A stretch of 64,000 nucleotides of DNA from Neolewinella persica DSM 23188 (GCF_000373105.1 NZ_KB890438.1:1-64000); one strand, 5' to 3'; numbered from the stretch's first letter, positions 16,067 through 25,934 are shown. Notes: generated by a model not told the origin, from the letters alone. Numbers and translations: made by a program.

Positions 16067-17620
16067 CTACGGTTTCTTAGCTTCCCGAACCATCCGCTTC
16101 ACGTCCTCGCGCAGCTTCACGGCATCGTAGACGATTCCGTCTTTCACGGTATAGATAATTCCCTTGGTGGTCGTCACTTCTCCATCCTCATCGAGGCGGG
16201 TGGCGCCGGTGCCGTACAGTACTTTCAGGTCTGCCAGTGGGTTTTCGCCTACAATCACGAGATCAGCCAGTTTACCTGGCTCGATGGTGCCGATTTGGTC
16301 ATCCATGCCCAGGGCTTCTGCACCTGAGAGGGTGGCGGAGCGGATTACTTCCAGTGGGTGGAATCCGGCTTCCCGTAGTAATTCCAGTTCACGGATGAGC
16401 CCGAAACCGTACACCTGATAGATGTAGCCGGAGTCTGATCCGGCGGTTACCCGACCGCCCCGGTTTTTGTATTCATTGATGAAGGTCATCCACAGCTGGT
16501 AGTTTTTCTTCCAGTTAACTTCCTGTTCGGTACCCCATTTGTGCCAGTAGCTGCCGTGGCTGATGCGGCTGGGCTGAAAGAATTTCCAGAGACTGGGCAG
16601 GGTGTATTCGGCGTGCCAGTCGGCGTTGCGCGCACGCATCACGTCACGGTTGGCGTCGTAAATGTTGAAGGTTGGGTTAATGGTAAAATCAAGCGCAATC
16701 AGCTCATCCATCACCGCATTCCATTTATCGGAATACGGTTTGGCGGCCTGCTCCCACAGCCGGCCAGCTTCTCCGAAGCGGTCTTGCTCGTTTTGATAGT
16801 TGTAGTCTACGGGATAATCCTGGACCGTGCGGCCATCAAACATGGCTTCGGGCAGACCATACCAGTGTTCCATGCTGGTGAGGCCGGCGCGGGCGGATTT
16901 GAGGACGTTCCAACGCCCGACGTCCATCTGCGCATGGTGGCAGGCAGAGCCCTGGCCGATCTTCTTATTTTCTTCCAGTGCGGCCGCCATCAGGTCGGGG
17001 CGGGCACCGAAAAATTTGACGCCGGCGCTGCCCTTGGCCTTGTTTTCACGGACCCATTCGCGGACCTGGTCGGTGGTGGTAAAGGGCTCGTCGCGCCCCT
17101 GGCCGAAGCCAGTGTAGGGGATGATCCGGGGCGCAGCGATAGTGTTGGCGGTGGAGCGTTTCTGGTGCTCCAGTACCCAATCCAGGCCGTTGAAACTGCC
17201 GGGCTCGCGGATGGTGGTGACGCCGTGACCGAGCCAGAGCTTGAAGACGTAGTCGGCATAATCCCCCTGCGCGCGGTGGCCGATGTGGCCGTGCATGTCG
17301 ACAAACCCAGGCATCACGTACATGCCTTCGCAGTCAATCTCCTTACCACCGGCCTTCAGTTTTGGCCGGCGCTTCGGGTCAATCTCCATGCCGGGTACGC
17401 CTACCGTGCTGGTGCTGACAATCTTGTTCCCTTCGATCACGATGTCGACCGGGCCAATTGGCGGCGCACAGTTACCGTTGATCACCACCAGTCCGCGCAG
17501 GATCAGTTGGCTGTGGGGACCGTCGCCAAAGTCTCCTCTTTCGGGCGCGTAGGTTTTCTGGGCGCGGACGCAGGTGCAAAGTAGAAGGACTAAGGAGCAG
17601 AGGAGGTAGAACTTGCGCAT
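16067..17620 (-). CDS. Exported amidohydrolase-family metal-dependent hydrolase
   Basis: The 517-residue protein belongs to the imidazolonepropionase/dihydroorotase-like amidohydrolases. The metal-binding HxH motif is in GFVDMHGHIGHR (about residue 95). Other family features are the DQIGTIEPGKLADLVIVGENPL strand pair and TAGSDSGYIYQ with the conserved aspartate. The signal peptide (LLCTCVRAQ) places it outside the cytoplasm, and the substrate is probably a peptide-like or cyclic amide. The start is the methionine at 17620, which directly begins the signal peptide; the longer ORF adds a 30-residue hydrophilic extension. A TAATTTGG -7-like box lies about 30 bp upstream. The cleavage region is a perfect copy of the 17-bp motif. 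Confidence 0.88.
   Translation of the reverse strand: MRKFYLLCSLVLLLCTCVRAQKTYAPERGDFGDGPHSQLILRGLVVINGNCAPPIGPVDIVIEGNKIVSTSTVGVPGMEIDPKRRPKLKAGGKEIDCEGMYVMPGFVDMHGHIGHRAQGDYADYVFKLWLGHGVTTIREPGSFNGLDWVLEHQKRSTANTIAAPRIIPYTGFGQGRDEPFTTTDQVREWVRENKAKGSAGVKFFGARPDLMAAALEENKKIGQGSACHHAQMDVGRWNVLKSARAGLTSMEHWYGLPEAMFDGRTVQDYPVDYNYQNEQDRFGEAGRLWEQAAKPYSDKWNAVMDELIALDFTINPTFNIYDANRDVMRARNADWHAEYTLPSLWKFFQPSRISHGSYWHKWGTEQEVNWKKNYQLWMTFINEYKNRGGRVTAGSDSGYIYQVYGFGLIRELELLREAGFHPLEVIRSATLSGAEALGMDDQIGTIEPGKLADLVIVGENPLADLKVLYGTGATRLDEDGEVTTTKGIIYTVKDGIVYDAVKLREDVKRMVREAKKP
17561..17577 (-). repeat. 17-bp dispersed motif in the amidohydrolase signal peptide
   Basis: This is an exact copy, GCACCTGCGTCCGCGCC on the minus strand, encoding C-T-C-V-R-A at the cleavage region. 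Confidence 0.85.
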
Positions 17621-17978
17621 TGGGAGGTGGCTTTGGTTGGTTGCGGCCAAATTACGTTTTTTACTGGAAGGTGGGGGCTCCGTTTTTTTTATGAGAGATG
17701 GACGCGCCATTTATTTTTCCACCTGATTGATTTGGAGGGAATGAAATAGCCATATGTTAAAAGCTGCTACGCAGCTGATTGCTCTTACAGAGGGCAGTGC
17801 GGAGGGAGGCACAAAGGGAGCACAGAGTTCCATAATGCTATCCTGATCATTTCGCTAGAAGGTTGAAAAGTATTCTTGTTACAAGAGTAGTTACCTTCGC
17901 ATTTACCTGCTACTTAGTGAAAAACTTAATGCCTTAGTGCCTTAATGGTTCCCTTCCTTCCCTTTTCCTTTCTCTACC
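17621..17978. repeat. Divergent intergenic region with short repeated words
   Basis: This 358-bp region lies between the divergent amidohydrolase and CYTH genes. It contains a GCTGCTACGCAGC hairpin near 17762, a CACAAAGGGAGCACAGAG segment near 17809 (compare CTCTGTG words at 33978-34040), and CCTTAGTGCCTTAATGG words at 17932-17948 that recur near 18527-18575. No gene is visible. Confidence 0.55.
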
Positions 17979-18446
17979 ATGCCCCAAGAAACAGAACGCA
18001 AATTCCTACTAGCCAACGATGCCTGGAAAACAGCAGTCATCCGCCAGCTGGAAATTAAACAAGGCTACCTCAATACGGACCCCAAACGTACCGTCCGTGT
18101 CCGCCTAAAGGGAGACATCGGAATACTGACCATTAAAAGTGAGTCCATTGGCATCAGCCGGGAAGAGTACGAGTACGAAATACCCTACGAAGAGGCGCGC
18201 AGCCTTATCCGGCTATGTGAGCCACCCGTGATCGATAAAGTGCGCCACGAAGTCAGGTACGAGGGCCACCTTTGGGAAATAGACGTTTTTGCCGGAGCAA
18301 ATGAGGGGCTCAGCGTCGCCGAGATTGAACTGTCCACGGAGGACGAAGCGTTCGCCCGTCCTGCATGGTTAGGGGAGGAAGTATCCGATGATCCCCGGTA
18401 TTTTAATTCCCAGTTGGTGGCTTGCCCTTTTTGTGATTGGGCGTAG
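17979..18446 (+). CDS. CYTH domain protein (triphosphate tunnel metalloenzyme)
   Basis: The 155-residue protein shows the CYTH signature ExExK near the N-terminus (E-T-E-R-K, residues 4-8), paired basic strands (TVRVRLKGD, GILTIKS) and acidic strands (EYEYEIP, WEIDVF, AEIEL) that line the triphosphate tunnel. Bacterial members hydrolyse inorganic tripolyphosphate or nucleoside triphosphates; a few make cAMP. The activity here cannot be chosen from sequence alone. It precedes mutS2 by 232 bp on the same strand. Confidence 0.9.
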   Translation: MPQETERKFLLANDAWKTAVIRQLEIKQGYLNTDPKRTVRVRLKGDIGILTIKSESIGISREEYEYEIPYEEARSLIRLCEPPVIDKVRHEVRYEGHLWEIDVFAGANEGLSVAEIELSTEDEAFARPAWLGEEVSDDPRYFNSQLVACPFCDWA

Positions 18447-18678
18447 GTGTTGTTCCCGCTTCTACCTTCCAGCATAAATGCTGGGGAACCAGTCGCTGCG
18501 TAGTGGCGCTGAATGCCTGAATGCCCTTAATGGTAATTCCAGCGCCCTATTCCTTAGTGTAGCTCTTAGTGTCCTTAATAGCTTCGTGGTTGCCTCCCCC
18601 CCCAGGCATGCTAAAACTGCCTCCCACGCAACTATCACCACCCCCCAGCCGTTAGCAATCCCTACCACGAAATCAACC

Positions 18679-21063
18679 ATGAATTTACAACCCCGGGACA
18701 CCTACGAGAAACTGGAATTCGACAAGGTCCTTATCCTCCTGGAAGAAAAATGCAACGGTGAAATGAGCCGGGAGATGGTGCGCGAGATGAAACCGTCCAC
18801 TGGCGTACACCAAATCAATCGTTGGCTCGACGAAGTTGCCGAATTCAAGCAGGGCACCGATGAGAAAAATATGTTCTCCATTGGCGCATACGACGATATT
18901 TCTGAGGAACTCCGAATGTTGCAAATTGAGGGCTACGTCCTCAGCGAATCCGGCCTGGCCAAGCTCAATGTACTGCTGTTACTGGCCAAAGGTATCTTCG
19001 GATTTTTCAAAACGGAGAGCCGCAAATCCACCTACGAGCACCTATTCGGCCTGATCCGGGAACTGCACTACGAGCAGGAACTCTCTAATGAAATAGAGCG
19101 GGTGATCGACGCCGAAGGCGTCATCCGTTCGGATGCCTCCGACGAACTGTCGAGAATCAGACGGCTGATTGGCAGCAAACAACGGGAAGTAGAAAAGACC
19201 TTTCGCCAGGTGATCGAGAAATACCGGCGGGCGGGTTTCCTGAGTGATACGGTGGAAAGTATGCGGAACGGCCGTAGGGTGCTCTCCGTACCGAGCGAGC
19301 ACAAACGTAAAATCCGGGGCATTATCCATGATGAGTCTGCTACCGGTAAAACGGCCTTTATTGAGCCGGATGCCGTAATCGGCATCAACAACGACATCTT
19401 TGACTTTCAGCAGGAAGAGAAGCGGGAAATCTACCGCATTCTCCGCGAGCTCTCCGCTACGTTGCGCCCCTACGTGGAGCACATCCGGGATTATCGTGAC
19501 CTGATCGCCTACCTCGATGTCGTGCAGGCAAAATCCGTACTGGCCCGCCAGTTGAAGGCAGAACGACCAAAAGTAGACCACCGGCCAACGCTTGGCATTG
19601 TCGAAGGACGGCACCCGCTGCTTTACCTGAAGAACAAACCCTACGGCAAGAAAACGGTCCCCTTTGACCTGAAGCTGACCGGCAAGAACCGTATCCTGAT
19701 GTTATCCGGTCCCAATGCAGGCGGTAAGTCGATTACCATGAAAACGGTCGGCCTCACCCAGCTGATGCTGCAGTGCGGCATGTTGGTTACGGTTGACAAA
19801 GAATCGGAAATGGGTGTCTTCAAGCAGTTGTTTGCTGACATCGGTGACCAACAAAGCATCGAAGATGACCTGTCTACCTACAGTTCCCGCCTCAAAAATG
19901 CGAAGGCTTTCCTGAAGGCGGCTGACGAGTCAACTTTAGTCTTGATCGACGAATTTGGCTCTGGCACGGACCCCGCCTCCGGCGGGGCAATCGCCGAGGG
20001 GGTGCTCGACGGACTGAACTACCGCAAAGTGTTCGGCCTGATCACCACCCACTATTCCAACCTGAAAATCTACGCCTACAAGACCAAGGGAATCGTGAAC
20101 GGCGGTATGCATTTTGATACGGAGACGCTGGACCCAACCTACGAACTGAAGATTGGTAAGCCTGGCTCCAGCTACGCCTTCGAGATTGCCACTAAATCAG
20201 GGTTGCCGAAACGGGTGATGGAATATGCACGTCGCCGCGCCGGTAAGAACGAACGTGCCGTCGATCAGCTTTTGGTCGACTTGCAGCGCGAGAAGGCGGA
20301 GTCGGAAGAAAAGCTGCGCTCGCTGGAGGGTAAGCAGAAAACACTGGATGCGCTGACCCGGACCTACGAAGAACTGCGTAAGGATATGGAGGTCCGCCGC
20401 AAGCGACTCAAGTTGGAGGCCAAGGAATCGGCCCTGGAAGAAACAGCGAAGTACAATAAGGAGATGGAGAACCTGATCAGGGATCTCCGGGAAGAGAAAA
20501 AGCTGGACGAAGCCAAAGAAAAGGCGAAGGAGCTGCGCACCAAGCGTACCGAAATAGCGGAGCAGGTGACGGAGTTGGTCGAAGACATTTACTACGCTCC
20601 GTTGAAGGGTGGGGAAGAGGAGCCCATCAAGGTAGGCAGCCACGTGAAGCTGCGCGCCGGAGGCGCTACTGGCGAGGTGGAAACCATCAATAAAAAACGC
20701 GCCACGATCATCGTCGGTGATCTCCGCCTGGAGGTCAAACTACGTGACCTCGAGTTGGCCAATGCTCCGCTGACCATTCGCCGGCAAAAAAGTGTGAGCA
20801 GCAACCTTAGTGCTACTTCCACCTTCAGTAATAAGCTTGACGTTCGTGGCATGCGATTCGAAGAAGTACTGGCTACTATGGAAGCTTTTGTCGATCAGGC
20901 GCTGATCGCCAACGCCAGCCAACTCCGCATCGTACACGGAAAGGGAACGGGGACCCTGAAGCGGGCCGTCCGCCAGAAACTGGCGGAGTACAACCACCGA
21001 TTTACGCTGACAACGCCGCCCAGAGAAGCGGGGGGAGATGGGGTTACTATTGTTGATTTGTAA
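18679..21063 (+). CDS. mutS2: MutS2-family ATPase with Smr domain
   Basis: The 794-residue protein has the MutS2 layout. A clamp/lever region is followed by the ABC-type ATPase with Walker A GPNAGGKS (about residue 345), a Walker B region LVLIDEFGSGTDP and THYSNLK. A long charged coiled coil runs over about residues 520-630, and a C-terminal Smr endonuclease domain has LDVRGMRFEE and RIVHGKGTGTL. MutS2 suppresses homologous recombination and, in Bacillus, acts on collided ribosomes. The start at 18679 gives the family's normal N-terminus; the longer ORF adds 67 residues encoded by intergenic repeat words. It is followed by a GGGACT/AGTCCC hairpin. Confidence 0.94.
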   Translation: MNLQPRDTYEKLEFDKVLILLEEKCNGEMSREMVREMKPSTGVHQINRWLDEVAEFKQGTDEKNMFSIGAYDDISEELRMLQIEGYVLSESGLAKLNVLLLLAKGIFGFFKTESRKSTYEHLFGLIRELHYEQELSNEIERVIDAEGVIRSDASDELSRIRRLIGSKQREVEKTFRQVIEKYRRAGFLSDTVESMRNGRRVLSVPSEHKRKIRGIIHDESATGKTAFIEPDAVIGINNDIFDFQQEEKREIYRILRELSATLRPYVEHIRDYRDLIAYLDVVQAKSVLARQLKAERPKVDHRPTLGIVEGRHPLLYLKNKPYGKKTVPFDLKLTGKNRILMLSGPNAGGKSITMKTVGLTQLMLQCGMLVTVDKESEMGVFKQLFADIGDQQSIEDDLSTYSSRLKNAKAFLKAADESTLVLIDEFGSGTDPASGGAIAEGVLDGLNYRKVFGLITTHYSNLKIYAYKTKGIVNGGMHFDTETLDPTYELKIGKPGSSYAFEIATKSGLPKRVMEYARRRAGKNERAVDQLLVDLQREKAESEEKLRSLEGKQKTLDALTRTYEELRKDMEVRRKRLKLEAKESALEETAKYNKEMENLIRDLREEKKLDEAKEKAKELRTKRTEIAEQVTELVEDIYYAPLKGGEEEPIKVGSHVKLRAGGATGEVETINKKRATIIVGDLRLEVKLRDLELANAPLTIRRQKSVSSNLSATSTFSNKLDVRGMRFEEVLATMEAFVDQALIANASQLRIVHGKGTGTLKRAVRQKLAEYNHRFTLTTPPREAGGDGVTIVDL

Positions 21064-21354
21064 TAGGGACTCGCTTTTACAGTCCCATAGTATTTACTTG
21101 TGATTTGTGCATAGGCCCTTCCTCTATCACCTAAACACTAATTCTCGCCTCTGCACCCGCGTCCGCGCCCAAAAAAACATAGAATCAACCCTTCCTACCG
21201 GCATTTTCCACCTAAAGACACCAAAAGTCCTCCGAACATAGTTAATTTTGTTATGTTTAACTCCCGAATGAATCCAGCTGATTCGTCGGAAACCAAGACC
21301 AGCCTTCCTTTAAAGAGAGCGCTTTCACCACTACTGATTACCTAAACACTCAAG
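21064..21354. other. Intergenic region with hairpin and a 17-bp motif copy
   Basis: This 291-bp gap contains a short hairpin (GGGACT at 21066-21071 with AGTCCC at 21081-21086) that may terminate mutS2, and a copy of the dispersed motif at 21153-21169. The sequence before that copy is C/T-rich like the signal-peptide copies, but no open frame links it to a gene. Confidence 0.55.
21153..21169 (+). repeat. 17-bp dispersed motif, intergenic
   Basis: GCACCCGCGTCCGCGCC (one mismatch) followed by eight A residues, between mutS2 and the PorE-like gene. Confidence 0.75.
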
Positions 21355-23760
21355 ATGAAAAATCTTCTGCAATTTTGCTTCGTCCTGTTACTTCTGGCCG
21401 TTGCTTTTCCCGTTAACGCGCAGTTTCGCAGTGAAATGCGAACCGCCAATAAGGAATACGAGCTTAAGGCCTTTAACCTGGCCATTGAATCTTATAAGAA
21501 GGCCCTGGCACGCCGTCCTTCTGACGTAGAAGCGCTCAGCCGGATCGCCGATTCTTACCGCATGCTGAACCAGATGCAAACGGCCCACGGTTACTATCAG
21601 CAAGCTACACGCGAAAAGCGTGTGACTAAGGAGACACTTCTTGAACATGCCCACGTACTCAAGTCGCTGGGGCGCTATGATGAAGCCAAACAATGGTATT
21701 TACTCTACGCCCGGGATCATGACGCCGTAGTGGGCAACCACTTTGCCCAAAGCTGTGATTTTGCAATTGCTCAGGCCAATGCCGACGGTGGTTTTACGGT
21801 CCGACCCATTTCTGCCAACTCTCCGGTAGCTGACTTCGGCCCCACCATGGTAACGCCTACCGAACTGGTCTTCAACTCTGCGCGTACCGCCGGCGGTAAC
21901 TTTGACGGACAAGCGAAAAACAAGCCCTACGTCGCCGCAGTTGGCCCCGATGGCAGCCTCCAGCAGGCCTTCGAACTCCGCACCGGCTATACCGAAGCCG
22001 CTGGAAATGTAGGCCCGGTAAGCTATTCTCCCGACGGCCGTCAGGTGATCTTCACCCGCAACAACTTCACCACCGGCACCCGGATGGTACCTGAAGCCGG
22101 CATCAGCATGAACCTGATGATTGCCGACATCAACGCCGAGCAGCAGTGGGTGAACGTTCGCCCCTTGCCCTTTAACGGAACCGACATCAGCTCCGGTTTT
22201 GGTACGTTTTCTGCCGACGGTAACACGATCTACTTCTCCAGTAACCGGCCGGAAGGCTACGGTGGCTACGACATTTACCGGGTGAACCGCCAGGGACAAA
22301 GCTGGGAAGCGGTCCCGGAAAACCTGGGTACGGTCGTCAACTCCGTTGGTGATGAAGTAACACCGTTCTTCGACGGTGCCAGCCTGTTCTTCTCTTCCAA
22401 CTGGCACCACGGCCTTGGTTCTTACGACGTATTCCGCGCTGAGGTGGTGAATGGTCGTCCATCGACCCTGTACCACATGGGCAGCGGCATTAACTCTGAG
22501 CGCGACGACATGGGCTTCGTTTATGATCCCGTAACCAGCAGCGGCTACATGGTGTCTAACCGCATCGGCGGCAATGGCCAGGAAGACGTTTACCGCGTCA
22601 GTCGTGTCAACGTGAATAAAATATTGATGGTCCAGTCTGCTCAGGACGGCCGGGTGATTGCCAATGCGGCAATTGACTTCACCTCTTGTGGTGGTCAGGT
22701 GTACGCCACCGATACTGGTGGCCGGTACATCCTTCAATCTACGGAAGGTCTGAACTGTGAGATCGTGATTGGGGCCAATGGCTTCCAGGCCGTACGCGTT
22801 CCGCTGCAGAGCCTGCAACCTGATGCCCAGAACATCGTTCGGGTTTCCCTAAACCCGGCTTCAGGTCCCGGAGGACCGTTGCCCGATAATACCAGCCCAA
22901 CGCCTCCCGGTACTTACCGTGGTTACGTAACCGACGCACGGACGGGTTATGGTGTGCCTCAGGCCACCGTCCAAATCGTTCAGCGTACGACGGGACAGTC
23001 TGCCACGCTCGCCACGAGCGCTAATGGTGCCTACCTGATGGAACTGGCGCCTTACAATACTTACGACGTATCGATTTCTGCCTTCGGCTACGAAACGGTA
23101 CGGTTTCCCGTTACCAACAATGACGGCAGCGATCCCAATATCCTGGGCAACATGACCCTGCTGCCTACCGGCACGCCTCCGGTAAACAACGACGGAGATA
23201 TTTCCTACACCCAGTTGCAGGGCTTTTCCGTACAGCTGGCGAGCCTCGCCAAGCAGCCGGACCTCAGCAAATTCGACAATGTGAAGGACCTCGGCCGCGT
23301 CTACTCCGTAAATGCCGGCAGTGCCTACAAGGTACGTCTTGGTGTTTTCGCTACCCGCGCCCAGGCTGAGGCTGCAGCCGCAGAAGCTAAGACTGATTTT
23401 GCTGGTGCTTTTGTTGTTGCCGACAGCGGAGATTCTGCTTTCCCGGTCGCTGGTGGCGGCGGTGGCGGTTATGCCCCACCCACTACCAATCCGGTGACCC
23501 CCACAAATCCCGGCAGCTTTGGCCGTTATAAAGTTCAGCTCGGTGCCTTCGGTAAGCCGGAGAACTTCGACCGGAACAAAGCTGGCCAGTTGGGTACGGT
23601 AGAGACCACCATGCGTGGTACCCTTACCCTGTTCATGATCGGTAACCTCAATTCCCTGCAGGAAGCCCGCAGCGTTCAGGCGCGTGCGCAGTCTTCGGGC
23701 TACTCCGGAGCGTTTGTGTTGGAGTCCGTGAACGGGCAATTGGTTAAGGTGCCTAACTAG
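21355..23760 (+). CDS. PorE-like TPR/PD40 envelope protein with two SPOR domains
   Basis: The 801-residue protein starts with a signal peptide (residues 1-22). TPR repeats follow (about 25-130), then PD40/WD40-like blades (about 165-330, with FSADGNTIYFSSNRPEGYGG and a GYDIYRV motif), two carboxypeptidase-regulatory-like beta domains (about 425-500 and 525-600), and two C-terminal SPOR domains (about 620-700 and 722-800). TPR-PD40-CRD is the order of the T9SS protein PorE, which ends in an OmpA peptidoglycan-binding domain. Here SPOR domains, which bind denuded peptidoglycan, replace it. The SPOR domains are separated by a Gly- and Pro-rich linker. A terminator follows at 23785-23821. Confidence 0.82.
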   Translation: MKNLLQFCFVLLLLAVAFPVNAQFRSEMRTANKEYELKAFNLAIESYKKALARRPSDVEALSRIADSYRMLNQMQTAHGYYQQATREKRVTKETLLEHAHVLKSLGRYDEAKQWYLLYARDHDAVVGNHFAQSCDFAIAQANADGGFTVRPISANSPVADFGPTMVTPTELVFNSARTAGGNFDGQAKNKPYVAAVGPDGSLQQAFELRTGYTEAAGNVGPVSYSPDGRQVIFTRNNFTTGTRMVPEAGISMNLMIADINAEQQWVNVRPLPFNGTDISSGFGTFSADGNTIYFSSNRPEGYGGYDIYRVNRQGQSWEAVPENLGTVVNSVGDEVTPFFDGASLFFSSNWHHGLGSYDVFRAEVVNGRPSTLYHMGSGINSERDDMGFVYDPVTSSGYMVSNRIGGNGQEDVYRVSRVNVNKILMVQSAQDGRVIANAAIDFTSCGGQVYATDTGGRYILQSTEGLNCEIVIGANGFQAVRVPLQSLQPDAQNIVRVSLNPASGPGGPLPDNTSPTPPGTYRGYVTDARTGYGVPQATVQIVQRTTGQSATLATSANGAYLMELAPYNTYDVSISAFGYETVRFPVTNNDGSDPNILGNMTLLPTGTPPVNNDGDISYTQLQGFSVQLASLAKQPDLSKFDNVKDLGRVYSVNAGSAYKVRLGVFATRAQAEAAAAEAKTDFAGAFVVADSGDSAFPVAGGGGGGYAPPTTNPVTPTNPGSFGRYKVQLGAFGKPENFDRNKAGQLGTVETTMRGTLTLFMIGNLNSLQEARSVQARAQSSGYSGAFVLESVNGQLVKVPN

Positions 23761-23784
23761 GTTTTTAGCCTGCTTACTTGCTTC

Positions 23785-23821
23785 AAAAAGCGGTACCGGA
23801 CATTGTTTGGTGCCGCTTTTT
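23785..23821 (+). terminator. Intrinsic terminator after the PorE-like gene
   Basis: AAAAAGCGGTACC pairs with GGTGCCGCTTTTT across an 11-base loop, 25 bp after the stop codon, and ends in a T run. Confidence 0.8.
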
Positions 23822-23925
23822 GAGTATGTACCGATGGCTTTATCCGTCTGCTTTGGGGGGCTTTAAGAGATGGTTTATTCGTCAGACGACCGGCCAGTCC
23901 AGCTCATCCCTAACACCCCCACCAA

Positions 23926-25833
23926 CTACCCCGGAAACACCAGCCGAACCACCGTTCCATCCGTTCCATTCATCTCCAGGTTACCGTCCAGCTGCTCCGC
24001 AAAAGTTTGAATGAGCAGGTTCCCAAAAGACTCCGGGTGTTGGGTGAGGCTGGCCGCATGGCCGGGGCCGTCGTCGGCGACCAGGAGTTCGAGGTTGGGC
24101 CCGACGCGGCGGAAGGAGACGGTCAGCGTACCGGTCTCACGGCCGGTAAAGGCGTACTTCATGGCGTTGGTGATCACTTCGTTGGCCAGGAGGCCCAGGG
24201 GGATTAGTCGGTCGATGTCCAGGTCAATGTCCTCAATGTTTTTTTCGAGCCGCAGTGCGGCACCGCTTACGTTGAGGGTGCCGAGCAGTTCCTTAACCAG
24301 CTGGTCGAGGTACTCACGGGCGCTGATGGCGGTAGATGTCTCGTCGCGCAGGTACAAGCGCTGGTGGATGATGGCCATGGAGCGGACCCGCTGCTGGCCC
24401 ATTTTGATCGCGTCAAGAGCCGCTGGGTCGTCGATGAACTCTCCCTGCAGGGAAAGCAGGCTGGAGACCACCTGCAGGTTGTTTTTTACCCGGTGGTGGA
24501 TTTCCTTAAGCAGGGTTTCTTTCTCCTGCAGGGTAATGTTAATGGTCGTGTTCTGCGCCTGAATACGCCGTCGCTGGGTCACCAACGAATAAATGAAACT
24601 GCCCAGGAGCCCCAGTAGTAGCAGGCCTCCGGCGAGGAACCATCGCTGTTGGCTAATCTGTGCCTGGTTAAGCTCATCTTCTAACGCCAGCCGGTCGATT
24701 TCTGCTTGTTTCTGCTCGTTCTGGTACCGGGCTTCCATTTCAACGATCGCCTCGGTACGGTTTTTCTCTGCGGCCTCTTCCTTTTGTTCCGCCAGCAGGT
24801 CCAGGTAATAAACCGTGGAGTCAAGCGGTCCAATATGCCGGTATACGGTGGCAATTCCGTTGGTGGTTACCCGAACGATGCCGGGGAAAGCACTACCGAT
24901 TTCCCGCGCCTTGCGGTAGGCACGTAAAGCTTCCTCGTACTGTTCCAATCTACCGTGTGCAGTAGCAATCTGTAATTGGGCAGCGGCTTGTTCCCGCGGA
25001 CCGCCAACTTGCGTAAAGCGGTCATAAGACATCCGGCCATATTTCATGGCTTGTTGGCCATCTTCGATGCCATTAAATAACTGGGCGAGATTGGCATAAG
25101 TATAGCCCTCCTGACTGATGCGCTGATCGCCTTTCAGCTTGGCCGTCAGCTCCAGACTGTGGAAATAAAGCGCCTTGGCCTCCTCAATTTTTTGCTGGCT
25201 TTTTTTGACAATGGCGAGATTGGTAAGGGCAACAACGCCTTCGTAGGGCCGGTCAATCTCGGAGTACAGGGCGATGGCCTCTTCATAGTAAGGGATGCTT
25301 TCCTCCAGGTTTCCTACCCTGCGGTGGGCGGTGCCAATGGCGTTAAGGGCGGTGCCTTCCGCCAGACGGTTCTTTGCTTGCCGTGCATATTCCAGCGACT
25401 GTTGGTAGAAGCGGAAAGCCCGGTCGTTGTGGCCCGTTCGCAGGTTGATCTGGCCCGCCAAATAATCTACTTCGTGTAGTTGGATGGGATTACCGGCTTC
25501 CAGGAAATACTCGCGGGCTTGCTCCGTTGCAGCCAACGCCGCATCCCATTGTTGCCAGGTACGGGACTTTTGGGCACGCATGTATGCTACTTTGCCCCGG
25601 TAGTAGGGCTGGCCGTTGGCAGCAGCCAGGGTGCCGAGCGTATCCAGGTAAGCAAGGGCGAGGGAAGAGTCCTTTCTGACGTTTTCGCCCACCAACTGGA
25701 CGTATGCTTCAAAAACAAGGGAGTCGCGCTCGTTTGCTTTGATGACGGCACGATGGCTCTCAGGAGACGTTTTTTGGGCGCGGCCGCTGGTGCAAAGAAG
25801 GCTCAACAGGAGCAGGGTAAGAAAGGTACGCAT
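23926..25833 (-). CDS. TPR sensor histidine kinase (HisKA_2 type)
   Basis: The 635-residue kinase has a signal peptide (LLCTSGRAQ), a periplasmic TPR domain (about residues 60-360), a coiled region, one membrane segment (about 395-415, WFLAGGLLLLGLLGSFIYSL), a HisKA_2 dimerisation domain with the phospho-accepting histidine in KEIHHRVKNNLQVV (about residue 445), and a HATPase domain with NEVITNAMKYAF and ADDGPG. The start is at 25833, which begins the signal peptide. It follows its probable partner response regulator (25993-26607) on the same strand with a 159-bp gap holding a CAAACC/GGTTTG hairpin. The signal sensed is unknown. The cleavage region is a copy of the 17-bp motif. Confidence 0.9.
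   Translation of the reverse strand: MRTFLTLLLLSLLCTSGRAQKTSPESHRAVIKANERDSLVFEAYVQLVGENVRKDSSLALAYLDTLGTLAAANGQPYYRGKVAYMRAQKSRTWQQWDAALAATEQAREYFLEAGNPIQLHEVDYLAGQINLRTGHNDRAFRFYQQSLEYARQAKNRLAEGTALNAIGTAHRRVGNLEESIPYYEEAIALYSEIDRPYEGVVALTNLAIVKKSQQKIEEAKALYFHSLELTAKLKGDQRISQEGYTYANLAQLFNGIEDGQQAMKYGRMSYDRFTQVGGPREQAAAQLQIATAHGRLEQYEEALRAYRKAREIGSAFPGIVRVTTNGIATVYRHIGPLDSTVYYLDLLAEQKEEAAEKNRTEAIVEMEARYQNEQKQAEIDRLALEDELNQAQISQQRWFLAGGLLLLGLLGSFIYSLVTQRRRIQAQNTTINITLQEKETLLKEIHHRVKNNLQVVSSLLSLQGEFIDDPAALDAIKMGQQRVRSMAIIHQRLYLRDETSTAISAREYLDQLVKELLGTLNVSGAALRLEKNIEDIDLDIDRLIPLGLLANEVITNAMKYAFTGRETGTLTVSFRRVGPNLELLVADDGPGHAASLTQHPESFGNLLIQTFAEQLDGNLEMNGTDGTVVRLVFPG
25777..25793 (-). repeat. 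17-bp dispersed motif in the kinase signal peptide
   Basis: GCACCAGCGGCCGCGCC on the minus strand (one mismatch), followed by CAAAAAA; it encodes C-T-S-G-R-A. It contains the 8-bp palindrome GCGGCCGC. Confidence 0.8.
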
Positions 25834-25934
25834 AGGGGTGTTCGTTGGACTAATATACATATCACGAAGTGGTTTGGGAAATCCCGTGGCGCCGAGCGCC
25901 TGCTAACGCTGCTGCTCTCAGGTCAGCTACACCT

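Noticed and set aside
16541-17584. 347-codon plus-strand ORF
   Set aside because: It is antisense to the amidohydrolase gene, whose HxH and other motifs are clear.
18478-18678. N-terminal extension of MutS2
   Set aside because: The extra 67 codons are encoded by intergenic repeat words (CCTTAATGG type), and MutS2 proteins normally begin as the product of the ATG at 18679 does.
21700-23739. Two long minus-strand ORFs (372 and 292 codons)
   Set aside because: They are antisense to the PorE-like gene and have no domain, signal or promoter of their own.
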